From contig NZ_CP051666.1 of assembly GCF_012848475.1 (NCBI RefSeq), forward strand, positions 457,501 through 521,500: a stretch of 64,000 bases of DNA. Direction: 5' to 3'. The notes under the pieces are model-generated. The model had not been told where the DNA came from. It saw only the letters and a program-made list of their open reading frames with translations, and ran no database searches. Positions 52,271-61,613 of this stretch are shown one piece after another. The stretch comes from Marinobacterium sp. LSUCC0821. GTDB lineage: Bacteria > Pseudomonadota > Gammaproteobacteria > Pseudomonadales > Balneatricaceae. Position 1 is the first letter of the stretch. Every line of letters starts with the position of its first letter. A program made the position numbers and the translations under genes.

Positions 52271-53440
52271 ATGGAAACTCACGAATCCATAATACTCATC
52301 TACTCGTCAGATACTGAGACGATCGATTCTATTTTTGATTTTTGTGAACTGAGTCAAACCAAGTCGCTTAGATTAGTCACCTGTCCTAATGAAGAGGCAT
52401 TGGATGATCATCTTGATCATCACGAATGTTCTCTCGTGTTTATCGACCTAAAATCGTTTCCTGATGGCAACCAGCTAGATGCAATCGCGCAACGCGTGAG
52501 TCCTAAGCCTACTATTGCGATACTCCCAGAACTGGATCAACACCTCCTCATTCGCGCCCTGCGTAATGGTGCAGACAGTGTCTTCACGCAGACCGAGATG
52601 CGTAGCGATCCGCTTGAGTTGGTGCGCTGTCTAGATCGCCAACTGCAGCGAGCACATGCCATTGAAGAGACGCGTTATCTGCGTGATACGCTAAGTAAAT
52701 CGTTAGAAGAGTTGAAAGCGGACCAGGATGCAGCTGCGCAGATTCAACAGCGCCTTTTGCCTCCAGCAGAGCAGACACTCGATGATGGTCTGCACTGTGA
52801 GTATATTCTGCGTCCTTCAATGTTATTGAGCGGTGATTTTATCGATTTGATAAATCTTCACGATAACAAACATCTCTTCTATCTAGCGGATGTCTCCGGT
52901 CATGGTGCCTCATCTGCGATGGTTACAGTTCTTTTGAAGAACATGACCAACCGACTTGGTCGCCTATACAATCGCGGAGATAGCAAAACTCTTGAAAGCC
53001 CAATGGCGCTCTTGAAGCATTTTAATAGAGAGATACTGCTGACAAGCCTCGGTAAGCATATGACGATGCTGGTTGGTGTGATCGATCTCAATAACTCTAC
53101 ACTCACCTACAGCATAGGTGGTCATCACCCAAGCCCACTGTTAACTCAGGGCGGAAAGACTGTGTTTTTAGAGGGTAGAGGGATGCCGGTTGGCCTCTTT
53201 GAGGAGCCAATCTATGAAGAGCACTGCATCGATCTAGATGAGCAGTTTTCAATCGCGCTCTTCTCAGATGGTATTCTCGAAATTTTAGAGGGTGACAACA
53301 GCGACGAGAAGGAGCAAAATCTGCGCCTTCAGTGTCAGGATTTTGATCTCACCCCTGAGCAGTTATTAAAACGCTTGGTGAACAGTGAAACCGAAATGCC
53401 TGACGATGTAGCAATTATGATGGTTTCGCGTCGATGTTAA
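52271..53440 (+). CDS. Response-regulator-like SpoIIE/PP2C phosphatase
   Basis: The 389-residue protein has an N-terminal receiver-like domain (1-125), a linker coiled coil (about 130-160) and a SpoIIE-type PPM phosphatase (about 165-387; GDFID, LADVSGHG, LFSDGILE). In the receiver the β3 aspartate (VFIDLKS) is present. The β1 acidic pair, the β4 Thr/Ser and the β5 lysine are replaced, so it is probably degenerate. It would dephosphorylate a STAS antagonist. The next gene encodes one and overlaps by 7 bp. The pair resembles HsbR-HsbA, and I recall a similar pair near vacJ in Pseudomonas. Confidence 0.88.
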   Translation: METHESIILIYSSDTETIDSIFDFCELSQTKSLRLVTCPNEEALDDHLDHHECSLVFIDLKSFPDGNQLDAIAQRVSPKPTIAILPELDQHLLIRALRNGADSVFTQTEMRSDPLELVRCLDRQLQRAHAIEETRYLRDTLSKSLEELKADQDAAAQIQQRLLPPAEQTLDDGLHCEYILRPSMLLSGDFIDLINLHDNKHLFYLADVSGHGASSAMVTVLLKNMTNRLGRLYNRGDSKTLESPMALLKHFNREILLTSLGKHMTMLVGVIDLNNSTLTYSIGGHHPSPLLTQGGKTVFLEGRGMPVGLFEEPIYEEHCIDLDEQFSIALFSDGILEILEGDNSDEKEQNLRLQCQDFDLTPEQLLKRLVNSETEMPDDVAIMMVSRRC

Positions 53441-53925
53441 CGACTGATGGCGACATACTTTACGCCTTTCAAGACGGTCACTACGTTTTAAAATTTATCG
53501 GGGATGTCCGATTAACGCTCTGTTCAACTATTGATCAGCATCTGCGTGACATTCTAGAACGTGATGATGTGACTGATACTCTGGTAGATCTTACCGAAAC
53601 AGTGAATATCGATAGCACTTCATTGGGATTAATCGGCAAGTTGGCTGTTAAGAGCGCCAAGTTTGATATGCCCAAACCCACCATCGTATCGACCAATCCA
53701 GATGTAACCAAAATCCTTATGGCTATGGGATTTGATCAAGTTTTTCTACTGCTTGATGAGATGCCAACCAACCGCCAAGATCTCGCTAAAGTTCCCTTCG
53801 TACAAGAGTCTGATGACCAGGTGAAAGCACGTATTATCGATGCTCACCGTGTTCTTATTGATCTAAACGAACAGAACCGCGACGAGTTTAAAGATCTCCT
53901 CACTGCGTTAGAGTGTAATTCTTAG
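53434..53925 (+). CDS. STAS domain anti-sigma factor antagonist
   Basis: The 163-residue protein has a STAS domain (about 5-105) with the phosphorylatable serine region NIDSTSLGLIG (about 51-61), and a C-terminal extension with helices. In partner switching such proteins bind an anti-sigma factor when unphosphorylated. It overlaps the phosphatase gene by 7 bp. No anti-sigma kinase or sigma factor is in the window, so the target lies elsewhere. Confidence 0.87.
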   Translation: MLTTDGDILYAFQDGHYVLKFIGDVRLTLCSTIDQHLRDILERDDVTDTLVDLTETVNIDSTSLGLIGKLAVKSAKFDMPKPTIVSTNPDVTKILMAMGFDQVFLLLDEMPTNRQDLAKVPFVQESDDQVKARIIDAHRVLIDLNEQNRDEFKDLLTALECNS

Positions 53926-53927
53926 AT

Positions 53928-54764
53928 TTATTGACTATCAGGGCGCCACGTCTTGAGAATCTCGTTTCTTCTTTTGCTCTTCTCGCTGTTCGGTAAACGC
54001 CAATTATCCTCATAAAGTTTACTTTCCCATTCTCCATACATGGGGTTAGGTAAGAGGATAAATCTGTCTCCAAAGAGTTTGCGGTTCTTCACCACAGCTG
54101 CATCGGTTTCTGCAAAGGTTTCTGTATCAAAATCTGAGCTAAAGTCATTTAAGTTATCACCCATGAGTAAGGCGATTTCAAAATTGCTAGCGATAGATCT
54201 TCGATGATCTTCTTTATCTGAAGTTTTAGATTTTGTTAGAAGATGATCATTGTCCGAAAAAGGGAAATTGAGTTCAGATAGATTACGAAGAGTGCCCTCA
54301 CGAGTATCATCTTTTCGGTTAGTAACGTAGAAGACCTCCCCACCATGCCCCTGAACATAGTTTAGAAACTCAACTGCACCAGGAAGTGCGGGGGCAATAG
54401 CAGCATCTGCCCATAGTTTTTGACGTTTGCCTGAGTGAAAAATACCGTCTGCGATTAACCAAGCCTCATAACGGGCATTACTGATAATGGTTTCATCCAC
54501 ATCAACAATAACAGCAAAAGGTGTCTCCTTTTTATGACCTTCTAGAAAATCATTTAAACGATATTTAGCTAGGTTGAATGACTGGTAAGAGAGAGCCTTA
54601 AACTCACTTGATGCTTCAACCCAAACAGTAGCCATAAGCATCTGCTGATTTAATGCATAAGTAGAAAACTTCTCCTCCTCTTCAGCTGAAGCGAATTGGG
54701 CAGTCGCTAGAGTAGAAATCAAAATTGAAGTGGTTACGGCTGAGAAGATTTTAGTTTTAAACAT
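53928..54764 (-). CDS. 5'-nucleotidase/acid phosphatase of the e(P4) family, periplasmic
   Basis: The 278-residue HAD-type phosphatase has VIVDVDETIISN (about 71-82) and the later acid motifs, including GDNLND (about 190-195), typical of lipoprotein e(P4)/class C acid phosphatases that dephosphorylate nucleotides outside the inner membrane. A Sec signal peptide ends at ASA (about residue 27), but no lipobox cysteine is present. ATG 54764 gives this signal peptide; its ribosome binding site is weak, and a longer frame to 54860 is unlikely. Confidence 0.88.
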   Translation of the reverse strand: MFKTKIFSAVTTSILISTLATAQFASAEEEEKFSTYALNQQMLMATVWVEASSEFKALSYQSFNLAKYRLNDFLEGHKKETPFAVIVDVDETIISNARYEAWLIADGIFHSGKRQKLWADAAIAPALPGAVEFLNYVQGHGGEVFYVTNRKDDTREGTLRNLSELNFPFSDNDHLLTKSKTSDKEDHRRSIASNFEIALLMGDNLNDFSSDFDTETFAETDAAVVKNRKLFGDRFILLPNPMYGEWESKLYEDNWRLPNSEKSKRRNEILKTWRPDSQ

Positions 54765-54913
54765 GACATTTGCTTTTGTGATTGATCTTTTGAGTTTAGT
54801 TGAAAATTCATTGAATAGATATTTAGTAAGTATCTTGCGAAAAGTACTTTGATTGATCATCGCAGCTATGGGTCGGTGTCTCTATCTATGTCGGCGTCTC
54901 GTTGGGAAGCCTC

Positions 54914-55849
54914 CTACAGGGGGAGTGTTTTCGGGATTCGTAACAGCTGATGCCGCAAACGGCGTTGAGCTAACTCCAAAGAGATCGGATAGAGGGTGAC
55001 CTTGGTTCCCGGTAGGGCTTGGGCCAGTTGGGATAGGTCAGCTCGGCAAATTGAGCCAATCTTCATATAGCCACCAATGGTTTGGTGGTCATTTAGCATG
55101 ATGATTGGGCAGCCGTCGGCTGGCAGTTGCACTGCACCCAGAGTAACCCCTTCCGATCGAATGCCATCAATAGGCGGTTTGATGGGGGTATCGGTCGTTA
55201 AACGGTATCCCATGCGATCTGCATGTGGAGAGACATTAAATCGAGTTGTAAAAAAGCGTTGTTGCTGCTGCCAATCAAACAGGTAGTGCTGAAAACCCCT
55301 CACTAAACCCAGAGCGATATGGCGTTTGAACTGCGGGATCTGATCATTTGAGAGGCGCTTTCTCTCAACTAATTTGGGTGCAAGTAGAGCGATCTCTTCG
55401 CCCACTTTAAGAGCTGCACCTATCCCTTCACGTATACAGACTGATTGGCTGTTAAACCAAGTTGGAGTGTCCATTCCTCCAGCCACGGCTAGGTAGACTC
55501 TGGCTCCAGATGATAGGGATTTAATCTCAACCTGATCGCCACTGTTCAGGTTAATTGTTTGATACTGTTCCGCTATCTCACCATTAACTAAGAGATCAGA
55601 TTTAGCACCGGTCGATGCGATAGAGATGGGCACGGTTGTAGTGAGGGCAAAGCCACCGAGAGTAATCTCTATAACTGCGTCAGAATCATCATTTTCGACC
55701 AGTGCATTTGCACATCGCATAGACCATTTATCTGCGGCACCCGATTCAGTGATTCCCAAGTGTGCATAGCCAGATCGCCCCATATCCTGAATGCAGGCAA
55801 GGCCAAGGGCTTTTTCAATTCTAAATTTAGAGGCAGTTGAATTAGACAC
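54914..55849 (-). CDS. pxpC: 5-oxoprolinase subunit PxpC
   Basis: PxpC is the biotin-carboxylase-like (KipA/carboxyltransferase C-terminal) subunit of bacterial 5-oxoprolinase, which converts 5-oxoproline to glutamate using ATP. The 311-residue protein carries IQDMGRSGYAHLGITESGAAD (about 20-40) and SPHADRMGYRL (about 207-217). Its start overlaps pxpB by 8 bp. It is the last gene of the pxpABC unit. Confidence 0.93.
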   Translation of the reverse strand: MSNSTASKFRIEKALGLACIQDMGRSGYAHLGITESGAADKWSMRCANALVENDDSDAVIEITLGGFALTTTVPISIASTGAKSDLLVNGEIAEQYQTINLNSGDQVEIKSLSSGARVYLAVAGGMDTPTWFNSQSVCIREGIGAALKVGEEIALLAPKLVERKRLSNDQIPQFKRHIALGLVRGFQHYLFDWQQQQRFFTTRFNVSPHADRMGYRLTTDTPIKPPIDGIRSEGVTLGAVQLPADGCPIIMLNDHQTIGGYMKIGSICRADLSQLAQALPGTKVTLYPISLELAQRRLRHQLLRIPKTLPL

Positions 55850-56564
55850 AGCACCCCTCCAGAAGATTCCAGCTGTTGGGGGCAGCTTTAAGTGCCTTAA
55901 ATGTATTCTGATCTATGGCGATAAATTGCACCTGGTCTGTAGGTTGGATCAGAGAATAGGGTGCTCGGTTTTGATCAAAGAGCTCAATAGGGCATTGTCC
56001 AATAAGGTTCCAGCCACCGGGTGACTCAGCAGGGTAGACCGCTGTCTGGCGGTCTGCTATTGCTACAGATCCTTTGGGTACACGGGTTCTTGGTGTGGCA
56101 AGTCGTGGTGTAGCAATACGGCTATCGACCTGGCCAAGATAGGCAAAGCCAGGGGCAAAGCCCAAAGCAAAGGCGCTATAGATTGTGGATGAGTGAATCT
56201 CGATCACTTCCTCTATCGAGATAGATGCCTTCTGTGCGACCCGCTCTAGATCTTCGCCCGTCTCAATCGAGTAGTAGACTGGAAAGTAGAGTCGTTTTGT
56301 TTGTGTTTCAGAGGTGAGCGATAGCGGCTCATCCTGTAGTGATTTCAGCGCTCGTTGCATATCAGTAGCACTGATTTTAGTGATGTCGTAACACAACAGA
56401 ATGGAGCTGTAGGATGGCACCGCATCGATGAGAACCGGGGCTAGCCTTTCATTGATCAACTTGGATAGTGTCGATAACTGTTGATTAAGCTGAGTATCAA
56501 TTGCGCCATCGATATAGAGGATAAATGCGCACTCCGATGCCGTTTCAAAACGCCAACGAATCAC
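55842..56564 (-). CDS. pxpB: 5-oxoprolinase subunit PxpB
   Basis: The 240-residue KipI-like subunit has the carboxyltransferase N-terminal fold. Its conserved block FALGFAPGFAYLGQVDSRIATPR (in outline, about 131-153) is followed by VPKGSVAI and ESPGGWNLIG (about 184-193). It acts with PxpA and PxpC. The reading frame overlaps pxpA by 4 bp and pxpC by 8 bp, so translation is coupled. Confidence 0.94.
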   Translation of the reverse strand: MIRWRFETASECAFILYIDGAIDTQLNQQLSTLSKLINERLAPVLIDAVPSYSSILLCYDITKISATDMQRALKSLQDEPLSLTSETQTKRLYFPVYYSIETGEDLERVAQKASISIEEVIEIHSSTIYSAFALGFAPGFAYLGQVDSRIATPRLATPRTRVPKGSVAIADRQTAVYPAESPGGWNLIGQCPIELFDQNRAPYSLIQPTDQVQFIAIDQNTFKALKAAPNSWNLLEGCCV

Positions 56565-57286
56565 AATATCTCCTTGCGAATTCTGGCAACCATAATTAGG
56601 GCTTCAGGATTATCGCCGTGGACACAGAGGCTTTCGACAGGGAAGGTTAATGCTTTGCCCGATTCGCTAATGATTTGACCCTGAGAGAGCAGATGTTTGA
56701 CCTGCTCGACTGCAGCCGACTCATTTAAAACTGCATTGGCTTGGCTGCGAGCAACAAGTTTTCCGTCGTTGGTATAGGCGCGATCAGCGAATGCTTCGTA
56801 TATGAGGGAGACTTTGTGTCTATCGGCTATTTCACGGTACCTATCGTGATCTCTATTGGCGAGTATCATTAATTGAAGAGGTAGCGGGATTTGCGCAACC
56901 ACTTTAACGACCGTCTCAAAGAGAGAAAGATCTGCCATCATGTCGTTGTAAAGCGCCCCATGAGGTTTCACATAGCTTAATGGGTAGACCTCTTCAATCG
57001 AGATCCGAAGCAGCATGAGTATTTGATCTAGCAGCGTCTCGCTCAAAGCTTCAGGGGTGATCGACATGGATGAGCGGCCAAAGTTGTCGGGATCCGGGTA
57101 AGAGGGGTGAGCGCCAATTTCAACCCCAGTTGCTTTAGCAAGGAGTATCGTTTCGCGCATGGTTTTAGGGTCGCCTGCATGCATACCACAAGCGATATTA
57201 GCTTGGTCCAGCATGGGCATCAGATCTGCATCCATCCCCATCAACTTGCCATTAACGCGCTCGCCTAAATCTGCATTTAATTTCAT
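56561..57286 (-). CDS. pxpA: 5-oxoprolinase subunit PxpA
   Basis: The 241-residue LamB/YcsF-family subunit opens with MKLNADLGE (1-9) and has NIACGMHAGDP (about 30-40) and VKPHGALYND (about 106-115), the family's conserved catalytic blocks. It is first in the pxpABC operon, which removes 5-oxoproline, a damage product of glutamine and glutamate. The operon is divergent from the OsmC-YcaO gene by about 100 bp. Confidence 0.95.
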   Translation of the reverse strand: MKLNADLGERVNGKLMGMDADLMPMLDQANIACGMHAGDPKTMRETILLAKATGVEIGAHPSYPDPDNFGRSSMSITPEALSETLLDQILMLLRISIEEVYPLSYVKPHGALYNDMMADLSLFETVVKVVAQIPLPLQLMILANRDHDRYREIADRHKVSLIYEAFADRAYTNDGKLVARSQANAVLNESAAVEQVKHLLSQGQIISESGKALTFPVESLCVHGDNPEALIMVARIRKEIL

Positions 57287-57385
57287 TTCACACCCCTAAG
57301 AACGACTATACGTAAATCTAAGCTACATGCAACGCTGACGCCTTTCCCCTATAATCGCACCAACCAAAAACAGGGAAGGTGTGTG

Positions 57386-59563
57386 ATGGAGATTAAGGTA
57401 AATTTTTTAGAGAACTTGCGCTTAGAGGCTAAGTTCGATGACTTTACGGTCATTACCGATCAACCCATCCGCTACAAGGGGGATGGTTCTGCACCTGCAC
57501 CCTTTGACTACTTCCTCGCCTCATCCGCACTCTGTGCTGCCTACTTTGTTCGTGTCTACTGTTTAGCGCGTGATATACCGACTGAGAATATTCGCCTGTC
57601 GCAAAACAACATTGTTGATCCGGAGAATCGTTATAACCAGATCTTTAAGATCCAGGTTGAGCTTCCAGAGGATATTTCGGATAAAGATCGTGAAGGCATT
57701 CTGCGCGCAATTGATCGCTGTACCGTTAAGAAGGTCGTTCAGCAGGGGCCAGATTTTCAGATTGAGCTGGTCGATAGTCTAGATTCAGATTCGCAGGCTC
57801 TGTTGATGGAGGAGAGTGCGCTTAATAGTGAAACCTTTATTGAGGGTAAGGATCTTCCGCTCGAGCAGACAATCAAGAATATGACCAAGATTCTGTCGGA
57901 TCTGGGTATGAAGATTGAGGTCGCCTCTTGGCGCAATATTGTGCCTAATGTCTGGTCGCTACACATACGTGATGCGGCATCGCCCATGTGTTTTACCAAC
58001 GGCAAAGGCGCTACAAAAGAGAGTGCACTCTGTTCTGCACTAGGGGAATTTATCGAGCGCCTCTCGTGTAACTTCTTCTACAACGACCAGTTCTTTGGTC
58101 CAGAGATCGGTAACGCTGATTTCGTTCACTACCCAAATGAGCGCTGGTTCCAGCCAGGTCCTGATGATGCGCTACCTGCTGAGATCTTGGATGAGTACTG
58201 TTTAGAGATATATAACCCTGATGGTGAGCTGTTTGGCTCAAATCTGTTTGACACCAACTCAGGGAATCCAGAGCGAGGAATCTGCTCAATTCCGTTTACT
58301 CGTCACTCTGATGGTGAAACGGTCTACTTCCCATCGAATCTCATAGAGAACCTCTTCCTAAGTAACGGCATGAGTGCCGGTAATACGCTTGAAGAGGCTC
58401 AGGTGCAGTGTCTCTCTGAGATCTTTGAACGTGCTGTTAAACGCCAGATCCTAGAAGAGGAGTTGGCGCTACCGGATGTTCCGACTGAAGTGCTAGCGCG
58501 CTACCCATCGATAGTGGCGGGGATTCAAGGATTGGAAGAGCAGGGGTTCCCTGTTCTTGTTAAGGATGCATCGCTTGGTGGTCAATTCCCAGTTGCTTGC
58601 GTGACGTTGATGAACCCCAGAACAGGCGGTGTATTCGCCTCCTTTGGTGCCCACCCTAACTTTGAAGTGGCGATTGAGCGTAGCTTAACTGAGCTACTTC
58701 AGGGGCGTAGCTTCGAGATGTTGAATGACCTGCAAAAGCCTACATTCAACTCTATGGCGGTGACTGAGCCAAATAACTTTGTAGAGCACTTTATCGACTC
58801 TACCGGCGTTGTCTCTTGGCGTTTCTTCAGTGCTAAATCAGATTTCCAATTTGTTGATTGGGACTTCTCAGGTACCAACAGTGAAGAGGCTGAAACCCTG
58901 TTTGGTATCCTCGCTGAAATGGGTAAAGAGGTTTATACCGCGGCCTTTGATCATCTCGCTCCGGCTTGCCGTATTCTTGTGCCGGGCTACTCTGAGGTCT
59001 ACCCAATTGAGGATCTAGTCTGGGATAACACCAATAAGTCGCTGCAGTTCCGTGAGGCGATTTTGAATCTGCACGACCTAGATCAGGATGAGTTGGTTGA
59101 CCTAGTTGAAGCGCTTGAAGAGTGTGAGGTCGATGTTTACAGCGACATTATCACCCTGATAGGTGTCGAGTTTGATGAGAATACTCCTTGGGGTCAGCTG
59201 ACCATTCTTGAACTAAAACTCCTGATTTACCTGGCGCTAGGTGAGCATGAGGCTGCTCTTGAACTCGTTGATGCGTATCTGCAGTTTAACGATAACACCG
59301 TTGAGCGCGGACTCTTCTATCAAGCACTCAGTGCAGTGTTGGAAGTGACCTTGGATGATGAGCTCAACCTAGATGATTTCCTACCTAACTTTACTCGTAT
59401 GTTCGGCAAAGAGCGTATGGATGCGGTTGTCGGATCTGTTGAAGGGACTGTTCGTTTCTACGGTCTAACCCCAACCAATTCAAACCTCGAAGGCCTAGAT
59501 AAGCATCTTCGCCTGATTGAGAGCTACAAAAAGCTGCATGCTTGGCGCGCGAAATTTAAATAA
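57386..59563 (+). CDS. ycaO: OsmC-like/YcaO domain fusion protein
   Basis: The 725-residue protein joins an N-terminal OsmC/Ohr-like domain (about 1-140, with a conserved-type Cys pair region SSALCAAYF and RCTVKKVV) to a full YcaO domain closely like E. coli YcaO, which acts with RimO in beta-methylthiolation of ribosomal protein S12. CFTNGKGATKESALCSALGEFIERL (in outline, about 197-221) and SEIFERAVK (about 346-354) are YcaO ATP-site motifs. AGGGAAGG lies 6 nt before ATG 57386. E. coli YcaO lacks the OsmC part, though I recall such fusions in other gammaproteobacteria. Confidence 0.93.
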   Translation: MEIKVNFLENLRLEAKFDDFTVITDQPIRYKGDGSAPAPFDYFLASSALCAAYFVRVYCLARDIPTENIRLSQNNIVDPENRYNQIFKIQVELPEDISDKDREGILRAIDRCTVKKVVQQGPDFQIELVDSLDSDSQALLMEESALNSETFIEGKDLPLEQTIKNMTKILSDLGMKIEVASWRNIVPNVWSLHIRDAASPMCFTNGKGATKESALCSALGEFIERLSCNFFYNDQFFGPEIGNADFVHYPNERWFQPGPDDALPAEILDEYCLEIYNPDGELFGSNLFDTNSGNPERGICSIPFTRHSDGETVYFPSNLIENLFLSNGMSAGNTLEEAQVQCLSEIFERAVKRQILEEELALPDVPTEVLARYPSIVAGIQGLEEQGFPVLVKDASLGGQFPVACVTLMNPRTGGVFASFGAHPNFEVAIERSLTELLQGRSFEMLNDLQKPTFNSMAVTEPNNFVEHFIDSTGVVSWRFFSAKSDFQFVDWDFSGTNSEEAETLFGILAEMGKEVYTAAFDHLAPACRILVPGYSEVYPIEDLVWDNTNKSLQFREAILNLHDLDQDELVDLVEALEECEVDVYSDIITLIGVEFDENTPWGQLTILELKLLIYLALGEHEAALELVDAYLQFNDNTVERGLFYQALSAVLEVTLDDELNLDDFLPNFTRMFGKERMDAVVGSVEGTVRFYGLTPTNSNLEGLDKHLRLIESYKKLHAWRAKFK

Positions 59564-59569
59564 AACGCT

Positions 59570-59655
59570 TCGCGGCTTCGCCTCTGGCGAATGCGCTCCT
59601 ACGTAACCCTGGAATAACACCGTACGAGCGCATTCCCGCTTGCGGGAAGCCGCGA
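59570..59655. repeat. REPIN-like pair of inverted REP elements
   Basis: Two about 34-bp elements in inverted orientation (59570-59603 and 59621-59655) flank a 17-bp spacer. Both share TCGCGGCTTC and GAATGCGCTC outer parts, as in REP sequences. Their internal hairpins differ with compensating changes. No REP-associated transposase is in the window. Confidence 0.85.
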
Positions 59656-59756
59656 CCAAGGGAAAATTAAAAACCTGCGTTTCATCAATTCCACACCCAT
59701 CTCACTCCGCTATACTGATTAAGGTTCCTAGATAAAAGTCAGAAAAGGGTGATGCA

Positions 59757-60137
59757 ATGAAAAGTGCTATGGATTTAGTGATGGCTGCTAAAGCTAAGAT
59801 CAAAGAGGTTGGGGTTGCTGAGGCTGCTGCGGCGATCTCTGATGCTGAGGTCTTGATCGATGTGCGTGAACCTGATGAGTACCGTGCGGGGCATTTGCAG
59901 GGCGCTATTAATATTCCGCGTGGTCTATTGGAGTTCAAGATGGGCGGAGACCCTTCACTTGAGAAGCGTGACCGCAAAATTGTGATCTATTGCAAAACCA
60001 GTGGGCGTGCGGCGCTGGCTGCAGCCTCTCTGCAGGAGATGGGCTACATCAATATCACATCAATTGCTGGTGGCTTTGATGGTTGGGTTGCTGAGGGTAA
60101 ACCAGTCACTGAGCGGGCTATGCCAGAGTTCGGTTAA
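59757..60137 (+). CDS. Rhodanese-like domain protein
   Basis: The 126-residue single-domain sulfurtransferase has VLIDVREPDEYRAGHLQGAINIPRG (in outline, about 36-61) and the active loop CKTSGRA (about 80-86) with a catalytic cysteine. It may carry a persulfide sulfur or handle cyanide; the role is unknown. A strong terminator follows. It lies behind the YcaO gene, separated by the REPIN, so a shared transcript is uncertain. Confidence 0.93.
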   Translation: MKSAMDLVMAAKAKIKEVGVAEAAAAISDAEVLIDVREPDEYRAGHLQGAINIPRGLLEFKMGGDPSLEKRDRKIVIYCKTSGRAALAAASLQEMGYINITSIAGGFDGWVAEGKPVTERAMPEFG

Positions 60138-60149
60138 CGAATGAAAATA

Positions 60150-60178
60150 AAATGGGGGCAGCAAGCCCCCATTTTTTT
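60150..60178 (+). terminator. Terminator after the rhodanese gene
   Basis: ATGGGGGC and GCCCCCAT form an 8-bp stem (extended by A-T pairs) with a five-base loop and a run of seven Ts. Confidence 0.92.
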
Positions 60179-60200
60179 GTCTGTTTTTCTTATCGGTTAC

Positions 60201-61445
60201 TTAAACTAAGTAATGACCGACGAAGTAACTTCCGATGAAGCCCGAGATGAAAGCAATCGTCAGGAAAAGCACGTAGCGAGCGTAGGTACCGAAGGTGAGA
60301 ATCTCAACTTTAGACATAGCCACAATGCCGGCAGCCGAACCGATGACCAACAGCGAACCACCCACACCAACGGAGTAGGTGAGTGATAGCCAGTCACCCG
60401 TGGACATCTGTACGCCTGATTTCAATAGCGCAGCTGTAAGCGGAACGTTATCGACTAGTGCAGAGAAAACACCCATGGTTAGGTTGGCAGCAGCGACAGG
60501 CATCATCTGATAGATACCGACCAGCGAATCCAGTACCCCAATCTCTTTCATCATACCGACGAGCAGAAGGATACCTAAGAAGAACATTAGGGTATCGAAC
60601 TCGATACGACGTACGTAGTCCAATAGGTTCTCACGTTGGTCATCGTGGTACATGAAACGTCCCAGAAGGAACATCATTGAAAGACCGAATAGGAAAGTCA
60701 GTACCGGTGGGATACCTGCAATCACGTTCAGAACGATGGTTGAAAGAATCGTCAGTAGGAATACAAAAGCGATAATCTTACCCACACGGTCATCTTTGCG
60801 TGGTGTCGGAATGATCTCCGCAACACCGTTTAGAGGACGAGAAAGTAGGGTCGCGAGTAGCATTGTGCTTAGTAACGACGGGATCGATAGGAACAGTAGG
60901 TCCTGAATATGCACCTTACCCGCCATAAATATCATGAGCGTAGTTACGTCACCGGTGATCAGTGAGACACCGCCTGAGTTCACTGCAAAGACCACAAGTA
61001 CAGCGAATCGAAGAGTTTTACGTCTATCCAGACGAAGTGACAATACCAGCGCAATACAGACTAGCGTTGCCGTGATGTTATCGGCAAGTGACGAGAACGC
61101 GAATGAGAAGATCGCGACCAGATAGATCAGTTTGCGCTCGGATATGCGTCTCGGCAGTAGTTTATAGATTAAGGTTTCAATCAAACCCTGATGGTTTAGA
61201 AATGCAACGAAGGTCATTGCCGCCATCAAGAAGAGCCAAAGGCCTGCAATCTCAAGCAAGTTCTCATCCAACTGCTCGCGCAGCATCTCATGAGTGACAC
61301 CTGGTTCTGGGAAGAGAAAGATAAGAATCCACGATAGCGTCCCTAAGAATAGAGTCGATTTGGCTTTGTTTACGTGGATTACCTCTTCAAGCACAATGGA
61401 GAGGAGGGCAAGTAGTGCAAGCGATAATAGAAAGCCGTGCAGCAT
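60201..61445 (-). CDS. nhaD: Sodium:proton antiporter NhaD
   Basis: The 414-residue inner membrane protein has about 11-12 transmembrane helices and the NhaD-family blocks SSLADNITATLVCIALVLS (about 117-135), NSGGVSLITGDVTT (about 155-168) and SALVDNVPLTAALLKSG (about 311-327). It exchanges sodium or lithium for protons, mostly at alkaline pH. NhaD is common in marine and halophilic gammaproteobacteria. It is a single-gene unit convergent with the rhodanese gene. Confidence 0.93.
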   Translation of the reverse strand: MLHGFLLSLALLALLSIVLEEVIHVNKAKSTLFLGTLSWILIFLFPEPGVTHEMLREQLDENLLEIAGLWLFLMAAMTFVAFLNHQGLIETLIYKLLPRRISERKLIYLVAIFSFAFSSLADNITATLVCIALVLSLRLDRRKTLRFAVLVVFAVNSGGVSLITGDVTTLMIFMAGKVHIQDLLFLSIPSLLSTMLLATLLSRPLNGVAEIIPTPRKDDRVGKIIAFVFLLTILSTIVLNVIAGIPPVLTFLFGLSMMFLLGRFMYHDDQRENLLDYVRRIEFDTLMFFLGILLLVGMMKEIGVLDSLVGIYQMMPVAAANLTMGVFSALVDNVPLTAALLKSGVQMSTGDWLSLTYSVGVGGSLLVIGSAAGIVAMSKVEILTFGTYARYVLFLTIAFISGFIGSYFVGHYLV

Positions 61446-61613
61446 TTGGACATCCTTGTGGGTTTCCTGAAAGTATCTATTCAGGCCTAAAAAATTTGCG
61501 TCATTTTACTACTTTTGTCGAACTTCCTCTGGCCTCAATTGAATAAAAAGAGATATTTTTAGTAATTATTTTTCATAAGCTTAATTCGTTGGATTTTAAG
61601 AGGGGTTACCCGT

